From NCBI GenBank assembly GCA_947379685.1, contig CANCOG010000265.1, positions 1-6,977 of the forward strand: a stretch of DNA of 6,977 nt, in the 5' to 3' direction. The position numbers and the translations under genes are program-made. Source of the stretch: Flavipsychrobacter stenotrophus. Lineage in GTDB: Bacteria > Bacteroidota > Bacteroidia > Chitinophagales > Chitinophagaceae. This document shows positions 1 through 6,457 of the stretch, piece after piece. Each line of letters opens with the position of its first letter. Within the stretch, counting starts at the first letter, position 1. The notes beneath the pieces were generated by a model, which had not been told where the DNA came from, did no database searches, and saw only the letters and a list, made by a program, of their open reading frames with translations.

Positions 1-1178
1 TTGGCCGCTCGTTGGGCAAGGCGGTAGGTGAATTGATTGCAGCAAAGTACCCTGCAAACGGCGGCGAATTCAATGAGTTTTACCGGCATGAACTGGCCTC
101 CGTTATTGCGGCAGCCTGCCTGTCGCATGATATAGGCAACCCACCGTTCGGGCATTCAGGGGAAGATGCTATTCGCACTTTTTTCGTGCACATGGAAGGA
201 GAAATTAGGCATAGAATCAGTGATGCGCTCACCCCGAACCAGTTGCGCGATTTTGAAAAATTCGAGGGCAATTCTAATGCCCTGCGCATACTCACGCACA
301 ACTTTAACGAACCAGAGCATGGCGGTTACCGACTTACGTTTTCAACCCTTGCTGCTATTGTAAAATATCCCTGCGCTTCCATTGCTGGCTTCGACAATGA
401 AACGGGCCTCATTGCTACCAAAAAGTCTGGCTTCTTTGATTCAGAACGCACCACCTACCTCGATATAGCACGAACATTACACATTCCTGATACCAGGGGC
501 GATGGGCTTGTTTTTGCGCGCCACCCCTATGTATATCTCACTGAGGCGGCCGATGACATTTGCTACAGAGTGATAGACCTGGAAGATGCACACAGGCTGC
601 ACATCATTACACTCGAAAAATTCAAGGAACTTTTCCTGCCATTCTTTGATGACGCTGCAGAAGAATACAACACCCGCAGCTACATAGAACGCAAACTGGA
701 TAATATCAATGATGACAACCAGAAGGTACAGTACATACGCGCCCGGTGGATAGGCCTGATGACCGGCAAAATAGCCCAGGTATTCATGGATCATGAAACA
801 GAAATACTGGCGGGCACGCTGCAAAAAGACCTCCTCAAATGCCTGCCAGAAAGTGACTATAAACTGATAAAGCTGATCAATGAATACTCAGTAAAACATG
901 TCTATAATTACCGCTCAGTGGTAGAAATAGAAATAGCAGGCTATAATATAATTGGTGGCTTGCTGCGCGAATTTGTACATGCAGTTTTGCATCCAAACGA
1001 AAGCCGTTCGGCTAAATTGATAAAGCTGGTGTCATCGCAGTTTCCATTGCAGCTAAAAAGTGATACTGTATACCATGACATTCAGTCCATCGTAGATTTT
1101 ATCGGGGGGATGACTGACCTTTTCGCCATCGACCTCTATCGCAAGATCACAGGTATTACCATTCCAGAAATCAGATAA
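1..1178 (+). CDS. dgt: Deoxyguanosinetriphosphate triphosphohydrolase (dGTPase), 5' partial
   Basis: This HD-superfamily enzyme hydrolyses dGTP to deoxyguanosine and triphosphate and helps set the cytoplasmic dNTP pool. The frame is open from base 3 and begins GRSLGKAVGE, a conserved dGTPase segment, so the true start lies left of the window and perhaps 60-100 residues are missing. Counting from the TTG at base 12 as residue 1, the metal-binding motif SHDIGNPPFGH is at 38-48 (His39-Asp40), EGNSNALRILT at 85-95, and the late metal-ligand motif EAADDICYRVIDLEDA at 178-193. These match E. coli Dgt motifs closely (known family). The C-terminal part (about 200-388) is less conserved, as is usual. 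The TAA is 2 bases before queA, which suggests one transcript. Other HD phosphohydrolases are possible in principle, but the motif set is specific to dGTPase. Confidence 0.93.
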   Translation, partial: GRSLGKAVGELIAAKYPANGGEFNEFYRHELASVIAAACLSHDIGNPPFGHSGEDAIRTFFVHMEGEIRHRISDALTPNQLRDFEKFEGNSNALRILTHNFNEPEHGGYRLTFSTLAAIVKYPCASIAGFDNETGLIATKKSGFFDSERTTYLDIARTLHIPDTRGDGLVFARHPYVYLTEAADDICYRVIDLEDAHRLHIITLEKFKELFLPFFDDAAEEYNTRSYIERKLDNINDDNQKVQYIRARWIGLMTGKIAQVFMDHETEILAGTLQKDLLKCLPESDYKLIKLINEYSVKHVYNYRSVVEIEIAGYNIIGGLLREFVHAVLHPNESRSAKLIKLVSSQFPLQLKSDTVYHDIQSIVDFIGGMTDLFAIDLYRKITGITIPEIR

Positions 1179-1180
1179 CA

Positions 1181-2413
1181 ATGCACCCTAAATACCTGAA
1201 AATAGCAGATTATACCTATGACCTGCATGATGACCGGATAGCCCACCATCCGCTCGATCAGCGGGACGACTCCTCCCTGCTTATCTACAAAGATGGCATA
1301 ATAGATACAGATATCTACAGGAACATCGCGACGCATATCCCCTCCGGATCGCTGATGGTGTTTAACCAGACAAAGGTGGTACATGCCAGGCTGTTGTTCA
1401 ATAAACCAACCGGAGGTGCCATCGAGGTCTTTTGCCTGGAACCACATAGTTCTTACCGCGACATACAGTCGGCGATGCTGCAAAAAGGACAGGTGTGGTG
1501 GAACTGCCTGGTTGGCAGCGCTAAAAAATGGAAGGAAAACATGGTGCTGCAGCTTCCTTGTACTGAGGCGGGATTCACTTTGTCTGCAACCATGGTATCA
1601 AAAACGCAAGGCCATTATACTATACAGCTCGATTGGGACAACCCTGAACTCACATTTGCCGAAGTGCTGCACCATGCCGGCAAAGTGCCGTTGCCTCCGT
1701 ACATCACCCGTCAGGCAACCGATGCAGATGAGGCGCGCTACCAAACCATATTTGCCCTAGCTGAAGGCAGCGTAGCCGCCCCTACAGCCGGACTCCACTT
1801 TACACCAGGTGTAATGGACAGCCTGAAGGGACAGAGTGTCGATATCGGGTTTGTTACGCTGCATGTAGGGGCAGGCACATTCAAGCCCGTAAAAAGTGCG
1901 ACCATGGACGAACATGATATGCACGCGGAATGGATTGATGTTAGCAGGGAGACGATATTGCAAATACTGGCGCACCAGGGGCAAAAAATAGTTGCTACAG
2001 GCACTACTTCCCTGCGAACGCTCGAAAGCCTGTACCATATTGGCAATAAGCTGTTTAATGGTATTGAAATTGATTGGGCAGGAATTGCAGTGCATCAATG
2101 GGATCCTTATGAAACTGCCAACTTTTGCACCTGTGCTGAGGCCATGAACGCACTGCTTAGTTACCTTGCACAACAAGATAGCGACCGGCTAGTAACCCGC
2201 ACTCAAATACTGATAGCCCCTGGTTACCAATTCAGGGTAGTTGATGGGCTGGTGACCAATTTTCACCAGCCACAAAGCACATTATTGCTGCTGGTGGCGG
2301 CACTTATTGGTGAGGACTGGCGAACGATATACGACTACGCAATGGCTAATGGATTCCGTTTCCTGAGTTATGGCGATGGAAGTTTGCTGTGGAAAAAGGA
2401 TGCTTTGGTTTAG
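1181..2413 (+). CDS. queA: S-adenosylmethionine:tRNA ribosyltransferase-isomerase QueA
   Basis: QueA transfers and isomerises the ribosyl moiety of SAM onto preQ1 at the wobble position of GUN-anticodon tRNAs, giving epoxyqueuosine in the cytoplasmic queuosine pathway. The 410-residue product carries the family signatures in order: LDQRDDSSLL (25-34), GGAIEVFCLEP (78-88), GKVPLPPYI (167-175), EGSVAAPTAGLHFTP (195-209), TLHVGAGTF (226-234), ATGTTSLRTLESL (272-284) and the C-terminal TNFHQPQSTLLLLVAAL (359-375) with FLSYGDGSLL (394-403). It is longer than the roughly 350-residue enzymes of Proteobacteria. The extra length lies mainly in the middle, around 85-165, and from memory this is usual in Bacteroidota. 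The ATG is 2 bases after the dgt stop and there is no clear Shine-Dalgarno, so expression probably depends on the upstream transcript. No other queuosine gene is present. Confidence 0.96.
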   Translation: MHPKYLKIADYTYDLHDDRIAHHPLDQRDDSSLLIYKDGIIDTDIYRNIATHIPSGSLMVFNQTKVVHARLLFNKPTGGAIEVFCLEPHSSYRDIQSAMLQKGQVWWNCLVGSAKKWKENMVLQLPCTEAGFTLSATMVSKTQGHYTIQLDWDNPELTFAEVLHHAGKVPLPPYITRQATDADEARYQTIFALAEGSVAAPTAGLHFTPGVMDSLKGQSVDIGFVTLHVGAGTFKPVKSATMDEHDMHAEWIDVSRETILQILAHQGQKIVATGTTSLRTLESLYHIGNKLFNGIEIDWAGIAVHQWDPYETANFCTCAEAMNALLSYLAQQDSDRLVTRTQILIAPGYQFRVVDGLVTNFHQPQSTLLLLVAALIGEDWRTIYDYAMANGFRFLSYGDGSLLWKKDALV

Positions 2414-2426
2414 CACATACAACAGG

Positions 2427-3014
2427 TTATCTAACATGAAAGACCTTCCACAAAATAAACCCGATACCCGAGGTGGCAACAATCTCGATAATCAGGCAAG
2501 CAAACAGCCCCAGGATAACTATGCCCACATTTTTAAGGACGGGGCTGAAGGCAGGAGAAGGCCTGCGTTGAAATGCTATTGCCAAAATTGCCACCACCTG
2601 TTCCTTCCTTAATGCAAACAGAGATAGACTCAGCAACAGGTAATAAAACACCCTTATCGCCAATTCGCATCCCGGAAAACAGTAGACGTCAATTAAGAAA
2701 ATATTCAGGAAGATGATTGCCGAAAGCAGCGCTCCGGCCAATACGGTAGGGCGAATGAGCAACAATACCGCCGCCAGTAACTGACAGATGCCTATGAACC
2801 AAGAGTAAACAATATTTCGCTTAAACCAATACCAGGTCAGATGAAAAAGATCGACCTGATTCAATGGAGTAACTAAGATCTTTGGCGAAGCATTGTTGAA
2901 CATACTACCGTCCAGCTTGGCATATCCATAATCCACCAAATAGTACGCCAGATAAATCCTTATGGATAGATCAATGAATGGTAGAATGTCACGGTATTTA
3001 AAGATTCCTTTCAT
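2427..3014 (-). CDS. DoxX-like integral membrane protein
   Basis: The 195-residue product is strongly hydrophobic, with about five predicted membrane segments (roughly 11-29, 68-88, 91-110, 117-135 and 161-186) and a soluble loop between the first two. The stretch YGYAKLDGSMF (29-39) at the end of helix 1, followed by a loop and tightly packed helices, resembles the DoxX/DoxD-like proteins common in Bacteroidota (family from memory; weak similarity). Their biochemical role is mostly unknown; characterised relatives are linked to quinone or thiosulfate redox chemistry. No signal peptide is cleaved as far as can be seen. A Cys-x3-Cys pair (Cys112 and Cys116, CFPGC) sits at the junction of helices 3 and 4. 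The gene converges on queA with a 13-base gap and is divergent from the MFS gene. MauE-like or another small DoxX-superfamily member is an alternative. Confidence 0.6.
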   Translation of the reverse strand: MKGIFKYRDILPFIDLSIRIYLAYYLVDYGYAKLDGSMFNNASPKILVTPLNQVDLFHLTWYWFKRNIVYSWFIGICQLLAAVLLLIRPTVLAGALLSAIIFLNIFLIDVYCFPGCELAIRVFYYLLLSLSLFALRKEQVVAILAIAFQRRPSPAFSPVLKNVGIVILGLFACLIIEIVATSGIGFILWKVFHVR

Positions 3015-3045
3015 TTTTTAATGCTCCGAAGAGATATTATAGCCC

Positions 3046-3053
3046 TAATTTTG
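3046..3053 (+). promoter_or_regulatory. Putative Bacteroidota -7 promoter element for the MFS gene
   Basis: TAATTTTG fits the Bacteroidota sigma-ABfr consensus TAnnTTTG. It lies 69 bases before the ATG of the transporter, in the 107-base divergent gap. No good -33 TTTG is visible at the usual distance, so the call rests on the -7 element alone. Confidence 0.4.
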
Positions 3054-3121
3054 ATAGACTCTAAACGAACTACCCTGCAAAAAAATTGCACACTTTATTT
3101 AAAGGGCAAACAAAAAAATCA

Positions 3122-4300
3122 ATGAAAACACTAACCAGGGCCGTATGGATCTTATCGTTTGTCAGCTTGTTTACTGATACCGCCAGTGAAATGCTGTACC
3201 CCGTTATGCCCATGTATTTAAAAAGCATTGGTTTTTCTGTGCTACTCATCGGCGTACTGGAAGGCATGGCCGAAGCAGTTGCCGGTTTGAGCAAGGGATA
3301 CTTCGGAAAACTCTCCGACCATACCGGCAAACGCATGCCGTTTGTACAACTCGGTTATGGCCTGAGCGCACTATCCAAGCCATTGCTGGCTGCCTTCATT
3401 ACCCCACTATGGATATTTTTTGCGCGCACCCTCGACCGGCTGGGTAAAGGGTTGCGGACCGGAGCAAGGGATGCCGTGTTATCGGGAGAGGCTACACCAG
3501 AAACCAAGGGAAGAGTTTTCGGGTTTCACCGCTCTATGGATACCCTGGGTGCCGTTCTCGGACCCGCGATAGCATTGTGTTACCTCGCATGGAGGCCTCA
3601 TGACTACAGGCAATTATTTTTCATTGCCCTGGCCCCAGGCTTGCTGGCAGTTGGTTCCTCGCTGCTGCTAAAAGACAAAAATGCCGCTCCTAAAAAAGAA
3701 GAAAAAAGAGTGTCGTTCTTTTCCTTCCTGGGCTATTGGCAAACAAGTCCGGTAGCTTACCGGAAACTGGTCATCGGTCTGCTGGCTTTTACGCTGTTTA
3801 ACAGCTCCGATGTGTTCCTTTTGCTTAGGGCACGTGACCTCGGCATGGGCGATAGTGCTGTTATCGGTGTTTATATTTTCTACAACCTGGTCTATGCCCT
3901 CTCCTCGTTCCCATTGGGCATTCTTGCCGATAAGATCGGGCTGAAAAAGATGTTCATTTTTGGTCTTTTTTTGTTTGCCATAGTGTATTCCTGCATGGCC
4001 CTTCCCATTGGTAACTTTGGTTTTTTCGCACTGTTTTTTGGATATGGCCTATACGCTGCTGCCACCGAAGGCATATCAAAAGCCTGGATCAGTAACATTA
4101 CCGACAAATCCGATACCGCAACAGCCATCGGCACCTATGCAGCCTTTCAGAGTATCTGCACTATGCTTGCCAGTTCTGCTGCAGGCTTTATCTGGTTTCG
4201 TTTCGGAGCACCGGCCACATTTCTCATCTCGGGTATTGCCGCCTTTGTTGTACTTATTTACATGGTTCGGCTACCTTTTGAAAAGCCTGCATCCCGATAA
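3122..4300 (+). CDS. Major facilitator superfamily transporter
   Basis: This is a 392-residue inner-membrane secondary transporter with about 12 predicted helices. The start chosen is the ATG at 3122; the frame stays open to a TTG at 3086, but those 12 extra codons are polar and precede the natural MKTLTRAVWIL start. MFS motif A appears after helix 2 as GKLSDHTGKR (62-71), with the weaker second-half copy GILADKIGLKK (266-276). The motif DRLGKGLRTGARDA (105-118) and FGFHRSMDTLGAVLGP (133-148) are typical of the MJ1317-like MFS subfamily (from memory), which has no well-defined substrate. A charged central loop with several lysines (about 184-196) separates the two six-helix halves. Efflux of a small molecule is the usual guess for such proteins, but nothing here fixes the substrate. 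It is followed 95 bases later by a co-directional P450 gene. Confidence 0.87.
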   Translation: MKTLTRAVWILSFVSLFTDTASEMLYPVMPMYLKSIGFSVLLIGVLEGMAEAVAGLSKGYFGKLSDHTGKRMPFVQLGYGLSALSKPLLAAFITPLWIFFARTLDRLGKGLRTGARDAVLSGEATPETKGRVFGFHRSMDTLGAVLGPAIALCYLAWRPHDYRQLFFIALAPGLLAVGSSLLLKDKNAAPKKEEKRVSFFSFLGYWQTSPVAYRKLVIGLLAFTLFNSSDVFLLLRARDLGMGDSAVIGVYIFYNLVYALSSFPLGILADKIGLKKMFIFGLFLFAIVYSCMALPIGNFGFFALFFGYGLYAAATEGISKAWISNITDKSDTATAIGTYAAFQSICTMLASSAAGFIWFRFGAPATFLISGIAAFVVLIYMVRLPFEKPASR

Positions 4301-4315
4301 TTACCTCGTGGTAAT
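4300..4315. repeat. Short perfect inverted repeat after the MFS stop codon
   Basis: ATTACC and GGTAAT are perfect 6-base arms around a 4-base TCGT spacer, starting at the last base of the MFS stop codon. As RNA it would be a modest hairpin without a following U-run, so it is at best a weak terminator. As DNA it could be a small operator ahead of the P450 promoter. Function is not shown. Confidence 0.3.
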
Positions 4316-4369
4316 ACAAGTGGCGATGGATAGGTTTGTTAATAACCACAAGTTGTTCCACTAACCCAC

Positions 4370-4377
4370 TAATTTTG
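4370..4377 (+). promoter_or_regulatory. Putative Bacteroidota -7 promoter element for the P450 gene
   Basis: TAATTTTG, followed by C, matches TAnnTTTG and lies 18 bases before the P450 ATG, implying a leader of only about 10-15 bases. A TTG at 4353-4355 is somewhat too close to be a standard -33 element. The same octamer occurs upstream of the MFS gene. It suggests the P450 gene can be transcribed separately from the transporter. Confidence 0.45.
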
Positions 4378-4395
4378 CGTTGAATCTCAGCGCTC

Positions 4396-5748
4396 ATGAA
4401 ACCGATACCCCGGAGAAGGCTTATTCCGGTCATTACCGACCTTCTGGAATATAGCGACGCAGCCAACAATACCATTGCCTATACTAAGGGCATGGTGGAT
4501 AGGTACGGTGATGTGTGCGATGTTTCCTTTACAGGAATAAGGAGCTTCTTTATTCATGAACCGGAGATTATTAAGGAAATGCTGACCACCCAGTCGGGGA
4601 AGTTCAAGCGCACCCGGTTGTTCAGGGCATTCCGGAAATTCCTGGGAGATGGGCTGTTTACGAGCGATGGTGATTTTCATAAACAACAACGGCGACTTAT
4701 AAAGCCCGCCTTTTATCCACAACGGGTAGCGGAATATGCCTCTATTATGGTGCAATGCGCGGGGGATGAGATGGATACATGGGTAGCCGGCAGCACCATC
4801 AACATTAACCTGGCAATGACTAACATAACGCTGCAGGTGATCACCAAAACTCTGTTTGGGTCGCAGCTAGCTCCTGAACTGGCGGAAAGGGTAAACCGCG
4901 ATATGCCGCTGGCATTTGCTGTCATGGGCGAGATCGTACAAAACCCATTTTATGTCTATTGCCTGGAAAAAGAAATCAAAATACCTGTAGTTAAAAGGTT
5001 TTTCAAAATAAAAGCAAGACTAGATGAGGTGATCGACCACATCATTTCCACCTACCGCAAAGAGGAAAACACAGGTAAACTTGATCTGCTTTCCATGTTG
5101 ATGGAGGCGCGCGATGAAGATACAGGATCGGGCATGACTGACAGGCAGATACGCGATGAAGTAATGACCTTCTTCCTGGCAGGCCACGAGACCACTACCC
5201 TTGCCCTTAGCTGGACATTATACCTGTTAGGTAAACACCCCGAAATTGCAGGCAGGTTTCGCGACGAGGTGAAAAACGTAATCGGAAATCGAAAACCTGT
5301 AGCAGCAGATTATCAGGCTTTGCATTTGACCAAGAATATTTTTAAAGAATCGCTCCGGCTCTACCCACCCGCCTGGACCTTCGCCCGCGAATGCACCGAA
5401 GACCTGATCATTAAAGATTATCACTTCCCTAAGGGGTCAGTGTTATGGACGGTTACTTACCTGGTGCATCACGACAAAAAGCACTTCCATGACCCCGAAG
5501 ACTTCATCCCTGACCGTTGGGACGAGGAGCAAATAAAGGAACTTCCAAAGTACGCGTACTTCCCTTTCGGGGGTGGCAACAGAATGTGCATTGGTGAAGG
5601 GTTTGCCTGGATGGAAGGGGTGCTGGTATTGGCTGCGATCGCCTCGAGGTTCCGGCTTACACTGCCTGATGGATTTGTAGCTGAGGTGCGACCTATGTTT
5701 TCGCTAAAGATGAAGGAACCGGTGTTTATGAAGGTGGAGCAACTGTAG
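4396..5748 (+). CDS. Cytochrome P450 monooxygenase, soluble bacterial type
   Basis: This 450-residue heme-thiolate monooxygenase would insert one oxygen atom from O2 into an organic substrate using electrons from a ferredoxin or flavodoxin partner. All hallmark motifs are present: C-helix HKQQRR (95-100, with His where Trp is the classical residue), the I-helix oxygen-activation motif AGHETT (262-267), the K-helix ExxR as ESLR (318-321), a PERF-like FIPDRW (370-375), and the heme loop FPFGGGNRMCIGEGFA (389-404) with Cys398 as the iron ligand. There is no N-terminal membrane anchor, so it is likely cytoplasmic. The overall style resembles CYP102/CYP175-like bacterial P450s (impression only), whose substrates include fatty acids and carotenoids. 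No ferredoxin, reductase, carotenoid or polyketide gene lies in the window. The substrate is therefore unknown. No Shine-Dalgarno is seen before the ATG. Confidence 0.95.
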   Translation: MKPIPRRRLIPVITDLLEYSDAANNTIAYTKGMVDRYGDVCDVSFTGIRSFFIHEPEIIKEMLTTQSGKFKRTRLFRAFRKFLGDGLFTSDGDFHKQQRRLIKPAFYPQRVAEYASIMVQCAGDEMDTWVAGSTININLAMTNITLQVITKTLFGSQLAPELAERVNRDMPLAFAVMGEIVQNPFYVYCLEKEIKIPVVKRFFKIKARLDEVIDHIISTYRKEENTGKLDLLSMLMEARDEDTGSGMTDRQIRDEVMTFFLAGHETTTLALSWTLYLLGKHPEIAGRFRDEVKNVIGNRKPVAADYQALHLTKNIFKESLRLYPPAWTFARECTEDLIIKDYHFPKGSVLWTVTYLVHHDKKHFHDPEDFIPDRWDEEQIKELPKYAYFPFGGGNRMCIGEGFAWMEGVLVLAAIASRFRLTLPDGFVAEVRPMFSLKMKEPVFMKVEQL

Positions 5749-5764
5749 TGGGCGCTAAACGAAC

Positions 5765-5791
5765 TAAGGCGCACTTTTGGGGTGCGCCTTA
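5765..5791. terminator. Strong hairpin, likely bidirectional terminator
   Basis: Perfect 10-bp arms TAAGGCGCAC (5765-5774) and GTGCGCCTTA (5782-5791) enclose a 7-base loop. It lies between the convergent stop codons of the P450 and DUF2911 genes, the expected place for a shared terminator. Neither side has a long U-run: the plus-strand RNA continues AAAAUAUUGUU. It may therefore act as a weak intrinsic terminator or an mRNA 3'-end stabiliser. Confidence 0.7.
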
Positions 5792-5813
5792 AAATATTGT
5801 TCAGTAATTTATT

Positions 5814-6296
5814 TTACCAAGGGTGAACCGGGAAAGCTACTTTGTTATTATCCCATGTGATCACGATACCATCGTTATCGAGGTCAATGCTGAACCCGTC
5901 AACTGATGTTGCTGTGTGCTGAACTGGTGCAGTTGTCTGCAATACAGTTTTATCCTTAATTGCCTGATAATCAAAAGTACCGTTAGAAAGATCAGTATTC
6001 AACAGAATTTCCCATTGGCCACTGTTCGCAACAGTGATCAGCGAATAAGTTCCCGGACTAACCTGCCTGCCGCCGAACATGCAACCCTTTGTGAGGGTGA
6101 TCAGTGTTGGCTCGTCAACGCCTGTGCGCCATGCAACGCTTGCAGGAATAGTTACAGCATCTTTCTTGGTTACCTTACCATAAGACACGGTAATAAGATC
6201 ATTTTTTACCATAGTGTGCTTACTGGTACGATCTTTTGCGTAAGCGCCGCCGAATGCCATAAGCATAACCAAAGCCAAGGATGTAATTCGTTTCAT
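5814..6296 (-). CDS. DUF2911 family exported protein
   Basis: The 160-residue product starts with a classical Sec signal peptide: MKR, a hydrophobic core to about residue 17, then AYA-KD with likely cleavage after Ala20. It is therefore expected in the periplasm or outside the cell. The mature part matches DUF2911: ITVSYGKV (35-42), VAWRTGVDEPT (54-64), GGRQVSPGTYSLIT (75-88), GQWEILLN (93-100) and the closing strand IVITWDNNKVAFPV (144-157). The family is common in Bacteroidota, is mostly beta-strand, and has no assigned function; this is a single-domain member at the short end of the family. There is no lipobox. The gene is monocistronic here, convergent with P450 and divergent from the RloB-like gene. 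Confidence 0.85.
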   Translation of the reverse strand: MKRITSLALVMLMAFGGAYAKDRTSKHTMVKNDLITVSYGKVTKKDAVTIPASVAWRTGVDEPTLITLTKGCMFGGRQVSPGTYSLITVANSGQWEILLNTDLSNGTFDYQAIKDKTVLQTTAPVQHTATSVDGFSIDLDNDGIVITWDNNKVAFPVHPW

Positions 6297-6312
6297 AATT
6301 GAATATTTAAGT

Positions 6313-6320
6313 GCAAGATA
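6313..6320 (-). promoter_or_regulatory. Possible -7 element for the DUF2911 gene
   Basis: On the minus strand this reads TATCTTGC, close to the common Bacteroidota -7 form TAnnTTTGC but one T short. It is 16 bases before the DUF2911 ATG, giving a very short leader as for the P450 gene. No -33 TTTG is apparent, so the call is weak. Confidence 0.28.
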
Positions 6321-6344
6321 ATATTTATTTCCATACTAATAGAC

Positions 6345-6370
6345 AGCCTAACTTTGGAAAAGGTTGGGCT
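6345..6370 (+). other. GNRA-capped hairpin in the intergenic region
   Basis: Arms AGCCTAACTTT (6345-6355) and AAGGTTGGGCT (6360-6370) pair over 11 positions around a GGAA tetraloop, which fits GNRA. Two of the pairs are U-G wobbles in plus-strand RNA; the complementary strand would have A-C mismatches there, so a plus-strand RNA is favoured. The hairpin ends 87 bases before the RloB-like ATG and could be part of its leader if transcription starts upstream of it. No U-run follows, so it does not look like a terminator. Confidence 0.35.
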
Positions 6371-6457
6371 AAATACTAAATTCACTGCGAATATAGCAAA
6401 AACTTATTCTTTTAATACAGATTAATTACTTTCATTGTAAAATACTGTGCGAGAAAA

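Larger units (their letters stand above)
6297..6457. other. AT-rich divergent intergenic region
   Basis: These 161 bases separate the divergent DUF2911 and RloB-like genes and should hold both promoters. I see one hairpin (6345-6370) and one partial minus-strand -7 match (6313-6320). No full TAnnTTTG match was found upstream of the RloB-like gene. No ORF of its own is convincing here, and there is no RNA gene that I recognise. Confidence 0.6.

Noticed and set aside
477..824. 115-codon minus-strand frame inside dgt.
   Set aside because: It is antisense to well-conserved dGTPase motifs and its translation shows no coherent domain.
2543..2570. GC-rich hairpin (GCAGG/CCTGC) downstream of queA as a queA terminator.
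   Set aside because: It has a 5-bp stem, lies more than 120 bases inside the DoxX-like coding region, and has no U-run.
3059..3071. CTCTAAACGAACT resembles the coronavirus leader transcription-regulating sequence.
   Set aside because: The surrounding DNA is clearly bacterial, the match is only about 13 bases, and nothing viral is nearby, so it is treated as coincidence.
3076..3090. Small dyad TGCAA-AAAAA-TTGCA upstream of the MFS gene.
   Set aside because: Five-base arms around a homopolymer are common by chance in AT-rich DNA and no second copy was noticed.
3086..3121. TTG start giving 12 more N-terminal residues on the MFS protein.
   Set aside because: The ATG at 3122 gives a typical MFS N-terminus close to helix 1; the extra residues are polar and show no family resemblance.
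3061..5766. A 12-base direct repeat, CTAAACGAACTA, at 3061-3072 and 5755-5766, both intergenic.
   Set aside because: One shared 12-mer is expected by chance in a window of this size, the flanks differ, and one copy overlaps the terminator stem.
5916..6302. 128-codon plus-strand frame opposite the DUF2911 gene.
   Set aside because: It lies antisense to a gene with a clear signal peptide and family motifs, and its own translation is Cys-rich with no recognisable domain.
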